A stretch of DNA of 11,739 nt from Casimicrobiaceae bacterium (GCA_955652025.1 CATPAO010000270.1:1-11739); one strand, 5' to 3'. Positions 1 to 7,780 are shown, numbered from the stretch's first letter. Made by a program: numbers and translations. The notes: generated from the sequence alone by a model not told the origin.

Positions 1-66
1 GTGTAACAAAAGCTCGTCGCTGACGACGACGGCCATCGTGTACCTAAAATTGATCCGCATTTCATT
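1..66 (-). pseudogene. Continuation of the sensor kinase frame beyond the in-frame TAA
   Basis: Reading the minus strand past TAA 67-69 without changing frame gives 22 open codons to the window edge, ending AVVVSDELLLH. This resembles the segment just before the N-box of HDLRQP-type kinases, where a short beta strand is followed by 'SDxxLLxRIL'. It supports one gene interrupted by a nonsense codon, with the ATPase domain and perhaps a receiver domain lying outside the window. A one-base change from a Lys, Gln or Glu codon would explain the TAA. A sequencing error at this position is an alternative. Confidence 0.6.
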
Positions 67-1119
67 TTACACAACCGCATCGACGTATTCGGCCGCCAAT
101 TGCGCGAAAAGACGCTCGAGGGGAAACGGTTTCGGCTGCGCCTGCAGCGTTCCGGCATCGAGTCTGGAGATATCGAGCAGCGAGTCAAACAGTCGGTCCA
201 TCACGGCGACGGCCCGCGCGAGATCGCGGACCACGCCCTCGAGCTCGGTCCCCTGCGCGCGCCGTTCCAAGGTCGCGGTGAACAGTCCGATCGCGTGCAA
301 CGGCTGGCGTAGATCGTGGCTGGCCGCCGCGATAAAGCGTGACTTCGCGCTGGTCGCCTGTTCCGCCGTGTCCTTCTGCGTCATTAGCGCTCGTGTGGCG
401 ACTTCTATCCGCGATTCGAGCTCCTGCGTGAACGCGTGAAGCTGCGCCGACATTTCGTTGAAACCTTCGTGGAGCGTACGAAATTCACCACCGCCCGACG
501 CAGAAAGCGGCGTCACGCGCTTTCCGCGACCCAGCTCGAGCATCGCGGCCGCGAGGCGCTGGATCGGCTGGATCACGCTGTTGCCGATAACAAAGGCGAG
601 CGCGACCGCGGCCAACACACATGTCAGCCCGAGGACGAGCCCGATCGCCAGCAGCCGGCGCTGCTCTGCGTGCGCGGCCGAGCGCGACATCGCCACCGTG
701 ATCTCGCCGACTTTGGGTGACGCGCTGCCCACACGAATCTGCTCCGGGAAGTCGGCGACGCCGAGCCGGGTCTCCATCACCGGTTGGGTGAACTGCACCA
801 ATTCGGCAGAGTCGGAAGGTCCATTTTGGCTATGCGCAATCGTTTGTCCCTGCGCATCGGTAATCGTGATGCTCGCGACATCGCTCTCGCGCGCGGCCGC
901 GTCGGACAAACGCTGCAGCGCCGCACGGTCACCGGCGAACAATGCGAACTCGGCGCCCGGCGCAAGCTGCCGCGCCACCGACAACCCATGCTGGGCGAGT
1001 GCGACATCCACTTCGGCGATCCTCGAGTACGTAAAGTAGGTCACGAGCGTGGACAGGATCAGCGCGCTCGGCGCGAGGGCCAGGAACAGCACGCGGGCGC
1101 GGATGCCCCAGTTCTTCAT
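67..1119 (-). CDS. Membrane sensor histidine kinase (HAMP + HisKA), truncated by an in-frame stop
   Basis: This is an inner-membrane sensor kinase of a two-component system. Visible in the 350-residue product: TM1 at about 9-30, a periplasmic sensor region at about 31-154, TM2 at about 155-179, a HAMP linker at about 180-232, a coiled-coil linker, then HisKA with the H-box SHDLRQPLHA, whose His268 should be the phosphorylated residue. The expected HATPase_c domain (N, G1 and G2 boxes) is absent because TAA at 67-69 ends the frame just after the HisKA helices. The same frame continues in kinase-like style beyond the stop. The ATG start overlaps the upstream gene's stop as ATGA and has GGAGAGG about 5 nt upstream, so translational coupling is likely. 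The ligand is unknown. It probably senses something delivered by the neighbouring receptor and binding protein. Without an ATPase domain this polypeptide could not autophosphorylate. The family call is firm; whether the gene is functional is open. Confidence 0.88.
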   Translation of the reverse strand: MKNWGIRARVLFLALAPSALILSTLVTYFTYSRIAEVDVALAQHGLSVARQLAPGAEFALFAGDRAALQRLSDAAARESDVASITITDAQGQTIAHSQNGPSDSAELVQFTQPVMETRLGVADFPEQIRVGSASPKVGEITVAMSRSAAHAEQRRLLAIGLVLGLTCVLAAVALAFVIGNSVIQPIQRLAAAMLELGRGKRVTPLSASGGGEFRTLHEGFNEMSAQLHAFTQELESRIEVATRALMTQKDTAEQATSAKSRFIAAASHDLRQPLHAIGLFTATLERRAQGTELEGVVRDLARAVAVMDRLFDSLLDISRLDAGTLQAQPKPFPLERLFAQLAAEYVDAVV

Positions 1120-2147
1120 GGGCCTCTCCGCGGCGGTGTGGCGCCGTCGGACGGCGCCGATTCACGTGCGTCCAGGATGCTCTTGGCGCGTGCGGTCAGC
1201 GAGGCCGCCAGCGACGCCTCGTCCTCGACCGGCAGGCCGAGCGACCGCGCCACGCTGAAATTCACCCGTACCGTGAAATACCGCGGGTACTGCGGCGCAG
1301 GCAGCCCGCCCTCGCCGGAAAGGATGCGAATCGCAACTTCGGCGCCTTGCTTGCCCTGCTGGCGCGCGGTCGAGAACAATCCGAGCAAGGCACCGGCCTT
1401 GACGAGGCCGTCGGAAAAGCCGACGACGGGAACCTTCGCGCGATAGCTCGTGAGCAGGACGCCGTACGCCGTCGATGCGTTGAGCGCGATCGGATCGGGC
1501 AGCGCGAGCAGCAGGTCGCTGTCGGGCAAAACTCGTTGCAATGCGGCGTAAACAGCTGATGCGTCGCCCACTTCGGCGTGATTCAATTTCAACGACCGCT
1601 CGCGGGTCTTTTCGCGGAGCTCTTCGTTCAGCGCGTCCGAAGTTGGGCCGAGAATGACGCCCACGCGTGTCTTGTCGGGGAGTGCGATGCGTATGAGATC
1701 CAGCTGGCGGGACAGCGGCTGGTCGATGAATACCGCGGACAAACGACGTGCGCGCGTGGTCGTCACAGGAGGGACCAATCGCTCGAAACTTCGGCGCGGA
1801 ATCAGCAAGCAAAGTGTCGGCGGCCGCTCAGCAAGCGCTTCTTCCCGCGCAACGATGGCCTGGGCCGCGGCCAATCCCACCGTCACGACCAACACGTACG
1901 ACCCAAGCCCTCGTTCCTCAACGGAAGGCAGACGCGACGCCGAGAGAACGTCGATCCGCAAGCGGCCGTCCCGGATGAAGGCGAGGCCGGTTCGCAGCTC
2001 GTCGGCGACTTCCCGGTAGCTTGCCGACTCGTCACTTAGCACGACCAGCATCTGCGCGGAGGCGCCGGACGCCACGAGCCAAAGCACCGCCGCCGCGCAC
2101 CGGACGGACCGAACGTATACCAATCGGCGGAGGAGACGGACGATCAC
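1116..2147 (-). CDS. Periplasmic ABC-type substrate-binding protein (PF04392-like), orphan
   Basis: This exported type-1 periplasmic-binding-fold protein resembles the ABC_sub_bind family. The GTG start at 2145-2147 gives 343 residues with a signal peptide: basic N-terminus (VRLLRRLVYVR), hydrophobic core (AAAVLWLVASG) and a likely cut after ASA at residue 31. Family-like features are the repeated alpha/beta pattern, 'RQLDLIRIALPDKTRVGVI', 'DLLLALPDP', 'VPVVGFSDGLVKAGALLGLFS' and the C-terminal 'PAPQYPRYFTVRVNFSVARSLGL'. The frame is open further upstream, but that part lies inside the receptor gene and looks like shadow sequence, so the GTG that gives a signal peptide is preferred. No strong Shine-Dalgarno is evident there. 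It sits 41 bp after the receptor gene and overlaps the kinase gene by 4 bp. No permease or ATPase gene is adjacent, so it more likely presents a ligand to the kinase than feeds an ABC importer; that role is inferred. Confidence 0.82.
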   Translation of the reverse strand: MIVRLLRRLVYVRSVRCAAAVLWLVASGASAQMLVVLSDESASYREVADELRTGLAFIRDGRLRIDVLSASRLPSVEERGLGSYVLVVTVGLAAAQAIVAREEALAERPPTLCLLIPRRSFERLVPPVTTTRARRLSAVFIDQPLSRQLDLIRIALPDKTRVGVILGPTSDALNEELREKTRERSLKLNHAEVGDASAVYAALQRVLPDSDLLLALPDPIALNASTAYGVLLTSYRAKVPVVGFSDGLVKAGALLGLFSTARQQGKQGAEVAIRILSGEGGLPAPQYPRYFTVRVNFSVARSLGLPVEDEASLAASLTARAKSILDARESAPSDGATPPRRGP

Positions 2148-2188
2148 GACGGGCGACTGGCGGAGAGGCGTGCTCGACCCCGCTCCAG

Positions 2189-4138
2189 TCAAAGCTTGAT
2201 GCTCAAGGTCAGCCAGGCGCGACGACGCGCCACGTTGTCCCGGCGGAACTCGGTGTAACGCTCGTCGAATAGATTCTCGGCGACGATCGCGACTTCGCTT
2301 CGGCCCTGACCTACCGTGAATTCTTTCGCGACGCGCGCATCCACCCGGCTGAACGCACGCTGCGGCTCGCTGAATCGGCTGGCGCGAAAAGCACTCTGAT
2401 GATGAAAGGCAACGCTGGCACTCCACGTGTCGCCAAAGCGGTGCGACAGGAGCGCGTGCACCGTGTTGCGCGGCATGGAGGTCGAATAGCTGTTGAAACG
2501 ATCCGGGCTCCGGGTTTCCACATGCGCGGCCGACACCAACAGCGATGTCGCCGGAGACGGACGCAACGCCAGCTGCCCTTCGACTCCCTGCTGCCGCGCG
2601 TCGTCACCGTTCAGGACGGTCCTTGGAAATACCGAGGCGGGGAAAGTGCTTTGCTCTCCGACGAGATCGATCAAGTCATGCAACGTGTCATAGAACATCT
2701 TCAAATCGAGCGTGACATGCGATGCCGGCCACTCTCCGACGTAGCTCACCTCGCGCGACACAATCGTTTCGGGACGGAGGACGCCTGTCGCGCTCTTCTG
2801 CGGAGGCGCAGGCGGCGGGACGATGATGATGGTTTGCACGTTCTCTTCGAAGATCGTGGGTGTACGTAGCGCCTTCGAGACGCCGAAACGAATCACGTGA
2901 TCGCGCGCCAACCGGAAGTTGATCGCTGCCTGCGGCGCAACGTCGGTGCCCGATATGTTGTTGTGCTCGACCATCGCGCCCGCATTGACCAGCACGCTTT
3001 CGGTAGCGCGCCATTCCATGTGGGCGAACAGGCGCTCGATCCGGAGCCGTCCAGTCTCGTTCAGTAGTTGCGGCGCCTCGGCGACGTCCTCGCGCGCGCT
3101 GGCACCCCAGACCCATCGCCAAAATGGACCCGTGCTAAAGGTTTGCTGGAGTTCCAGATCGGAGCGCCGAATCGCGCTGCCGGCGTCAAGCGGGAAGCGC
3201 TCGTTGTTGAATGCCGGAATGGGATTGGTAACGAATCGATCGCTCAGTTTGAAGCGATAAAAATAGTACTGGACCGCAAGCCCGTTGTCGGCGTCGAGAT
3301 TGCGCTCCCATTTCAGCTGCGCGTACTGGGTCTCGATTCGTGCCTTGCGCACCGGATCGTCCGGCCGGCCCACGCCCAACTCGTTATTGCCGTTGGTCGC
3401 ACCGGCTTGCAGCGTGAGGCTGTTGGCAGGATCGAGTTGCCAATCCGTCCGCAAGGTCGCGAATTCGCGCTTGCGGCTATCGACAAGATTCGCAAACCCG
3501 TCGTCCGCGCGATGGCCGCCGGTGATCCTGAAGTCGAAACCGCCGGCGCCGCCGCCAAAACGCGCAAAGCCGTCGCGTATGCCAGCGTTGCCCGCGTTGA
3601 CGCTCAACGTCGCGCCGCGCTCCTGCGACGCATGCTTGGTGATGAAGTTGATCGTGGCCAAGAATGCGCCGATGCCGTAAGTTGCGTTGCTCGGTCCACG
3701 CACGACCTCGATGCGCTCGATGTCGTCGAGCGCCAGCGGAAAGTCGCTCCAGTCGACGCCGCCGAGCGTCGGCGTGTTCATCGACCGGCCGTCGATCAGC
3801 ACCTGCAGGCGCGAGAAGAATTCGCGGCCCAAGCCGTGATAGTTGACGATGGGCTGAAGGCCGTTGACGTACGTGACGTAGCTCACCGTAAAGCCGGGCA
3901 CCAAGCGAAACAGTTCAGCAATTTCTCGGACCCCGGAGGCCTTGATCGTGTCTTGATCGATGACCGTGACCGCTTGCGGCGTTTCGGTCAGGCTCTGCCG
4001 CAGGCGCGACGCGGACAAGACAGTGGGAAACTCCGTCAGGAATTCGCGCTCGGAGAGATCCTGGGCCAATGCCGATCCGCAACCGGCGGTTGCGGCGAGC
4101 AGCACGCAGGCGATCGAACCCAGATCGGCGCGTTTCAT
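2189..4138 (-). CDS. TonB-dependent outer-membrane receptor
   Basis: This outer-membrane beta-barrel would take up a small ligand using energy from TonB-ExbB-ExbD. The ATG at 4136-4138 gives 649 residues, normal for the family, with a signal peptide MKRADLGSIACVLLAATAGC then GSALA|Q cut near residue 25. The plug domain (about 45-167) shows TPQAVTVIDQDTIKASG, ELFRLVPGF, VLIDGRS and IERIEVVRGPSNATYG. The barrel follows, ending with the family-like C-terminal signature ENLFDERYTEFRRDNVARRR. The last residue is Leu instead of the usual aromatic, which is slightly unusual. The frame is open 36 codons upstream, but that extension lacks signal-peptide character. It heads an operon with a binding protein and a kinase, which favours a sensing role. 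The substrate cannot be read from the sequence. A siderophore, cobalamin, carbohydrate or other organic ligand are all possible. Confidence 0.95.
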   Translation of the reverse strand: MKRADLGSIACVLLAATAGCGSALAQDLSEREFLTEFPTVLSASRLRQSLTETPQAVTVIDQDTIKASGVREIAELFRLVPGFTVSYVTYVNGLQPIVNYHGLGREFFSRLQVLIDGRSMNTPTLGGVDWSDFPLALDDIERIEVVRGPSNATYGIGAFLATINFITKHASQERGATLSVNAGNAGIRDGFARFGGGAGGFDFRITGGHRADDGFANLVDSRKREFATLRTDWQLDPANSLTLQAGATNGNNELGVGRPDDPVRKARIETQYAQLKWERNLDADNGLAVQYYFYRFKLSDRFVTNPIPAFNNERFPLDAGSAIRRSDLELQQTFSTGPFWRWVWGASAREDVAEAPQLLNETGRLRIERLFAHMEWRATESVLVNAGAMVEHNNISGTDVAPQAAINFRLARDHVIRFGVSKALRTPTIFEENVQTIIIVPPPAPPQKSATGVLRPETIVSREVSYVGEWPASHVTLDLKMFYDTLHDLIDLVGEQSTFPASVFPRTVLNGDDARQQGVEGQLALRPSPATSLLVSAAHVETRSPDRFNSYSTSMPRNTVHALLSHRFGDTWSASVAFHHQSAFRASRFSEPQRAFSRVDARVAKEFTVGQGRSEVAIVAENLFDERYTEFRRDNVARRRAWLTLSIKL

Positions 4139-4216
4139 TGTTGGTCTCGGCCCCTTCGTTCCAACCCGCTCGGTTGGCTCCCCGCTTTTGCGCTCGCGAG
4201 TACGATCCGGAGAGCA

Positions 4217-4246
4217 ATTGAAGGGCCGCTTTGAATCGCTTGTCAA
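4217..4246 (-). promoter_or_regulatory. Probable sigma70-type promoter for the receptor operon
   Basis: On the minus strand a perfect TTGACA (plus coordinates 4241-4246) is followed after 18 bp by TTCAAT (4217-4222), which matches TATAAT at 4 of 6 positions. It would start transcription near 4210 and leave a leader of roughly 70 nt before the receptor ATG at 4138. The position and orientation suit the three-gene minus-strand operon. The exact -35 makes this more than chance-level, but the -10 is only moderate. Confidence 0.5.
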
Positions 4247-4366
4247 TAGCGTCGGGCCCTGCTATTCCTTTTGGGCTATGCAGAAAGATGGAGCAACTCT
4301 GCGTACAGGACCGTTACTATCCAAAAGGGATTATCTGTGCGAATTTCGCGGAATGAGTCAGGCATA

Positions 4367-4384
4367 GCCATTCGTGCGAATGGC
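4367..4384. promoter_or_regulatory. Perfect 8-bp-arm palindrome, candidate operator
   Basis: GCCATTCG-TG-CGAATGGC is an uninterrupted inverted repeat with a 2-bp centre, 65 bp before the kelch-protein ATG. The length suits a dimeric repressor or activator. The half-site core TGCGAAT recurs at 4338-4344 beside a second short palindrome, which supports a binding role. No tract of T follows, so a terminator is unlikely. The cognate protein is unknown. Confidence 0.4.
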
Positions 4385-4449
4385 GCCGAGTTCGAACGGA
4401 GCCTATAACCGAGAAAGCGCGACACCGAAATCGTCGGGTCGATTCAAAA

Positions 4450-6042
4450 ATGCGGATGCGTGTGAAAACGCCGATACATCTACACCCAATCCCAAATTGG
4501 CCGGTGGTGGCGCTTTTCGTGCTGCTGAGCGGATTCGTTGCGCCGGGCTATTGCCTGGATCGGCCATACTCGAAAGCAATCCCAACGACCTGGGTACCGA
4601 CCGCCAATCTAAACACCCTTCGCGCTGGCCACACCGCAACGCTGTTGCCAAGTGGAAAATTGCCTGTCGTCGGAGGAAGCGGCAATAACGTCGCGTTTGC
4701 TAGCGCAGAGTTCTACGATCCCATCGCCGGAACATGGAGCTTAGCCGGCGATATGAGCAAGCCCAGATCTGGTCATACAGCAACGCTGTTCGGCAACCTC
4801 ATTGGAGCCCGTGAGGGTCACTCGGCAACGCTGCTGCCGAATGGGCAGATTCTGGTTGCGGGAGGCTACGACTCCAACTTTCGTCTTGATGTCAACGGCG
4901 CGGAGTTGTATGACGCGGATCACGCGCTTTGGAACGCCACCGCCAGCCTCAACATTGCGCGCAGCCGCCACACGGCAACGTTGCTGCTCGGCGGCAGAGT
5001 ATTGATCGCAGGCGGAGGTGTCGTGGGCGGGACGGCCACGAACAGCGCAGAGCTCTATCTGCAGCCCTCGAACAATTCATTCCGCATGACCGCCATATTT
5101 TCCGATCAGGCGGGCATCAACCAATATCTGCAGCTCCAGGAATTGTCGGGGCTGGACAATCAGGACCGTTTCTCCGGCCTCACGCTGGAGGTCCGGTCGC
5201 GTCACGGTGTCGTGAAGAGCATCACATTCCCCAACGATCTGCCGTCGCATTCTACGGCGGGACGCTACGTTCTAATTTCGACCCCTCATGTTCTCCTCCC
5301 GGAGGTCGATTTCACCTTTCCGCCGGGCTTTCTTCCGACGGATGGCGGCACGCTCATCTTTGCGGGCGTTGACGTGTGGGACTACGACTTTCTTCCCGCC
5401 AACGGCTATACGGTGTTTGTTCGGGGCGGTGGGTTTACGAATAATCCACCGTGGATGGCGACCTACATCTTCCGGCCCTTCACCGGTTTCCCAACCGGCC
5501 TGCTTGTGCCCACCGATCCCGTCATAGAGTTCTACAACGCGGCGCTGGATCATTACTTCATTAGTATGTCGCAACCCGACATCGACGCCCTGGACTCGGG
5601 TCGCATTTCCGGCTGGAAGCGAACGGGAGAATTCTTCGACGCGTGGTTGGCTAAATTTGATCCTTTCGATCTTGTCAATTCGCCGCCGCCCAATATCGGG
5701 CCAGTTTGCCGCCTGTATCTTCCTCCTGCCGATGGTGACTCCCATTTCTTTTCGGCGTCGGTCAACGAATGCAGCGACTCGCGATCGATGCATCCTGATT
5801 ACGTGCTGGAGACCAGCGTCGCGTTTTACGCGTCACTCCCCAATATGCAAACTGGGGAGTGCCTCTACGACCAGACTCCGGTCTATCGGCTCTGGAATGC
5901 GCGCATCGACTCGAATCATCGCTATACGGCGTCGACGGCAACACGCGATCTTATGCTGAGACGCGGATACGTTGCGGAAGGCTATGGACCGAACGCAGTA
6001 GCAATGTGCGTTGGCGGCGGAATACCAGGATTTGGTGGCTGA
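4450..6042 (+). CDS. Secreted kelch-repeat protein with C-terminal DUF5648 domain
   Basis: This is probably an exported surface or extracellular protein of 530 residues. The N-terminus has a signal sequence with core PVVALFVLLSGFVAPG (about 18-33). Kelch-type units follow, marked by (G/R)H(T/S)ATL at 60-65, 108-113, 123-128 and 173-178, with (V/A)(V/A)GG and AE(F/L)YD motifs. The second and third marks are only 15 residues apart instead of about 50, so one blade has lost most of its length. A beta-rich middle region (about 206-345) contains INQYLQLQELSGLDNQDRF, of a type I recall before DUF5648 domains. Residues about 356-521 match DUF5648: VIEFYNAALDHYFIS, DSHFFS, YRLWNARIDSNHRYT. The molecular function is unknown. 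The ATG at 4450 has no clear Shine-Dalgarno; ATG 4456 is an equally possible start. Confidence 0.8.
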   Translation: MRMRVKTPIHLHPIPNWPVVALFVLLSGFVAPGYCLDRPYSKAIPTTWVPTANLNTLRAGHTATLLPSGKLPVVGGSGNNVAFASAEFYDPIAGTWSLAGDMSKPRSGHTATLFGNLIGAREGHSATLLPNGQILVAGGYDSNFRLDVNGAELYDADHALWNATASLNIARSRHTATLLLGGRVLIAGGGVVGGTATNSAELYLQPSNNSFRMTAIFSDQAGINQYLQLQELSGLDNQDRFSGLTLEVRSRHGVVKSITFPNDLPSHSTAGRYVLISTPHVLLPEVDFTFPPGFLPTDGGTLIFAGVDVWDYDFLPANGYTVFVRGGGFTNNPPWMATYIFRPFTGFPTGLLVPTDPVIEFYNAALDHYFISMSQPDIDALDSGRISGWKRTGEFFDAWLAKFDPFDLVNSPPPNIGPVCRLYLPPADGDSHFFSASVNECSDSRSMHPDYVLETSVAFYASLPNMQTGECLYDQTPVYRLWNARIDSNHRYTASTATRDLMLRRGYVAEGYGPNAVAMCVGGGIPGFGG

Positions 6043-6076
6043 CTTGCGGAAGTCGAGGCTCGGCCGAGGGCGTACC

Positions 6077-6781
6077 GTGCAATCGAACGTGATATTGACG
6101 ACAACGCTGGCGCTGCTGCTCGATGCGAACTGCGCGATGTCAGGCGGCTTCGGTGCCGACCTCAGTCAAGGCTATACGATCCTCACCGGCCCCATGGTGG
6201 GTGGTTGGAACCCAATTGGAAGCGACGCGGGTTATGTGCTGGCGGGCTTGGTCGACCGGACCACGGCCGGCGCTGCGCCCAATTGGACGGTGCTGACCGT
6301 GGGAGCGCAACTCAGCGCCGTCAATCGCCGCGGCGTCAATCAAGTTGCATTCGGCATAGCCACCGAAGCGTGGGCCGAACAAGGCAGCTTTTCGATGCTT
6401 ACCGGCATCGAAGCCACGACAGTCAACCGCGAGCCCGATAATCCGTGGCGCAAGATATCCATGTGGAGCACGTTCAAGAATCGCCCGGATACGGAATTCG
6501 CGAGTCCTCCGATCGATCCCGCGAATACGGGGTCGCAGGCGTTGCGCATCGAAAGCCAACCGGGAACGGGTTTCGAGCGCGGAATCGTGTTTGCGCCGAC
6601 CGCCTTGCACCCGTCGCGGACGATGGAACGCCCGGTTGCCATTGACCTGTCCGAGATCAGCGACGAACAGATCGGAAACGTCGACGTCATTCGTATTCGA
6701 AAGGGCATTTCTGTTCGGTACGACCCAATCGCGCGAGCGTTTGTATTGATCGATGAGACGGTGAACAACGCAAGGAAATGA
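6077..6781 (+). CDS. Hypothetical protein, 234 aa
   Basis: I do not recognise this family. The reading frame opens with a TTG at 6011 that overlaps the kelch gene, but GTG at 6077 is a better start: GAGGG lies about 7 nt upstream and it leaves 34 bp after the previous stop. The N-terminus QSNVILTTTLALLLDANCAMSGG is hydrophobic but lacks basic residues and contains Asp, so it is a poor signal peptide. The rest is soluble and probably beta-rich, with GYVLAGLVD, NWTVLTVGAQLSAVN, NQVAFGIATEAWAEQG and a basic C-terminal stretch DVIRIRKGISVRYDP. No catalytic motif or membrane segment is visible. It has ordinary codon use and no internal stops over 235 codons, and no better frame exists here. It could be co-transcribed with the kelch gene. 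Confidence 0.6.
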   Translation: MQSNVILTTTLALLLDANCAMSGGFGADLSQGYTILTGPMVGGWNPIGSDAGYVLAGLVDRTTAGAAPNWTVLTVGAQLSAVNRRGVNQVAFGIATEAWAEQGSFSMLTGIEATTVNREPDNPWRKISMWSTFKNRPDTEFASPPIDPANTGSQALRIESQPGTGFERGIVFAPTALHPSRTMERPVAIDLSEISDEQIGNVDVIRIRKGISVRYDPIARAFVLIDETVNNARK

Positions 6782-6933
6782 TCATCTGCCACCCTGCGAT
6801 TCGGGGAATGTCGATGCCTGGCAGCGACGTAGCGATGTGGCGGAAAACCATGGGCGCATCCCGTGGTTTCGAGCTCGCTTCGGGCACCGTTCATTGACCT
6901 GCTTCGCCTCGGGGATGATCACAGGCGCGACCC

Positions 6934-7689
6934 ATGATGCAACTCCGCACTCTCGGAAACATTGGACTACGCAATTGCGCAGGCACTAACGTCAGGTCAG
7001 TGCTTGCGCAGCCCAAGCGGCTCGCCATATTGGCTCTGCTGGCGGTGTGCCCGGATGGATTGTGCCTCCGCGACCGACTGCTGGGACTGTTCTGGCCCGA
7101 TCACGGAACCGAGCGTGCGCGAGCTGCATTGCGTCAAGCCATTCGCTTCCTGCGCTGCGAAGTCGGCCGCGAAGCGATTATCAACTTCGGTAACGAATGC
7201 CTGGCGCTCGACGCCAAAATCGTAGCCTGCGATGTGCAAGAATTCGAGCGCGCTTGCGAGGAGCAGCGCCCGGAGGATGCGTTGCAGCTATATCAAGGCG
7301 AATTTCTCGCTGGTTTGTTTGTCCCTAGCGCTTCACCCGAATTCGACAGCTGGCTGGAAACCGAACGCGAGCGGCTGCGTGAACGCGCGCTGGGAGCTGC
7401 AACGAGACTTGCGGACCATCATCGGCGTCGCGGGGAATGGTCATTGGCGGCCCAATGGTCGCGCCGCGCCGTGGCGCTTGCGCCAGACGACGAATGCGTT
7501 CTGCGCACTCACCTCGAGCTGTTGTCGGATGCGGGCGATAGCGCCGGCGCCATTCGCGCGTACGAAAACTTTGCGAATTTTCTACATCGGGAGTTGGCGG
7601 TCGCGCCCTCTGCGCCTACGCAACGTTTAGCAGCCGCGATCCGCTCTCGCGCCGTCGTCGTCAGCTTAAGCCTGCCGGGCATCGCGTAG
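6934..7689 (+). CDS. SARP-like transcriptional regulator (OmpR-type wHTH + BTAD)
   Basis: This 251-residue cytoplasmic DNA-binding activator has a winged-helix N-terminus (about 1-97), with VRSVLAQPKRLAILALLAV and FWPDHGTERARAALRQAIRF LR in the recognition region. A bacterial transcriptional activation domain (about 100-240) follows: TPR-like helices containing DALQLYQGEFLAGLFV, FDSWLETERERLRERAL, AAQWSRRAVALAPDDE and AGAIRAYENFANFLHREL. This layout is that of small SARP regulators. Many BTAD proteins carry a further sensor, ATPase or TPR region, but this one stops after BTAD, so nothing in it suggests a ligand sensor. The ATG has no strong Shine-Dalgarno; ATG 6937 is an alternative start. 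The genes downstream carry 11-bp-period heptamer repeats of the sort SARP proteins bind, so they are likely targets (inference). Confidence 0.85.
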   Translation: MMQLRTLGNIGLRNCAGTNVRSVLAQPKRLAILALLAVCPDGLCLRDRLLGLFWPDHGTERARAALRQAIRFLRCEVGREAIINFGNECLALDAKIVACDVQEFERACEEQRPEDALQLYQGEFLAGLFVPSASPEFDSWLETERERLRERALGAATRLADHHRRRGEWSLAAQWSRRAVALAPDDECVLRTHLELLSDAGDSAGAIRAYENFANFLHRELAVAPSAPTQRLAAAIRSRAVVVSLSLPGIA

Positions 7690-7750
7690 CAGCAAATTCA
7701 CACGCGCGTCGCAGAAGTCGTTTCCGTTTCCTTTCCAGGCCGTTGTTCAC

Positions 7751-7780
7751 CGTGACCTGAGCGGTCACGGCCACATCACG
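7751..7780 (+). promoter_or_regulatory. Tripartite operator motif, copy 1 (inverted half-site + two 11-bp-period heptamers)
   Basis: CGTGACC, 5 bp, GGTCACG, 4 bp, CATCACG. The first two elements form a perfect hairpin-like inverted repeat (CCGTGACC/GGTCACGG, 7750-7770). The second and third are direct heptamers separated by 4 bp. The same layout with the same spacings recurs at 8314-8343. A -10-like AATCAT lies at 7790-7795, about 9 bp past the last heptamer. SARP regulators are known to bind direct heptamers 4 bp apart just upstream of the -10. It lies 103 bp before the 105-aa protein gene and 61 bp after the BTAD stop. Confidence 0.5.

Larger units (their letters stand above)
4139..4449. 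other. Divergent intergenic region between receptor operon and kelch-protein gene
   Basis: About 310 bp lie between two divergently oriented genes and no convincing ORF is present. It holds the minus-strand promoter at 4217-4246, a perfect palindrome at 4367-4384, a smaller palindrome GCGAA-T-TTCGC at 4339-4349, the octamer GTGCGAAT repeated at 4337-4344 and 4374-4381, and a widely spaced inverted pair CCTTTTGG (4267-4274) / CCAAAAGG (4321-4328). The density of symmetric motifs suggests regulator binding. No promoter for the rightward gene was identified with confidence. Confidence 0.5.

Noticed and set aside
2148..2426. N-terminal extension of the binding protein into the receptor gene
   Set aside because: The 93 extra residues are Arg/Ser-rich shadow sequence in another frame of the receptor, while the GTG at 2147 gives a proper signal peptide.
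3068..4234. Long plus-strand open frame (388 codons) across the receptor gene
   Set aside because: It is antisense to a clear TonB-dependent receptor, has no recognisable domain and is rich in shadow-type composition. Long antisense frames are expected at this GC content.
6011..6076. TTG start of the 234-aa protein overlapping the kelch gene
   Set aside because: It starts with TTG without a ribosome-binding site; GTG 6077 is preceded by GAGGG and avoids the overlap.
7750..7770. Hairpin CCGTGACC/GGTCACGG as a rho-independent terminator of the BTAD gene
   Set aside because: There is no T tract, and the same layout with an additional fixed-spacing heptamer recurs at 8314-8343 with an imperfect stem, which fits protein binding better.
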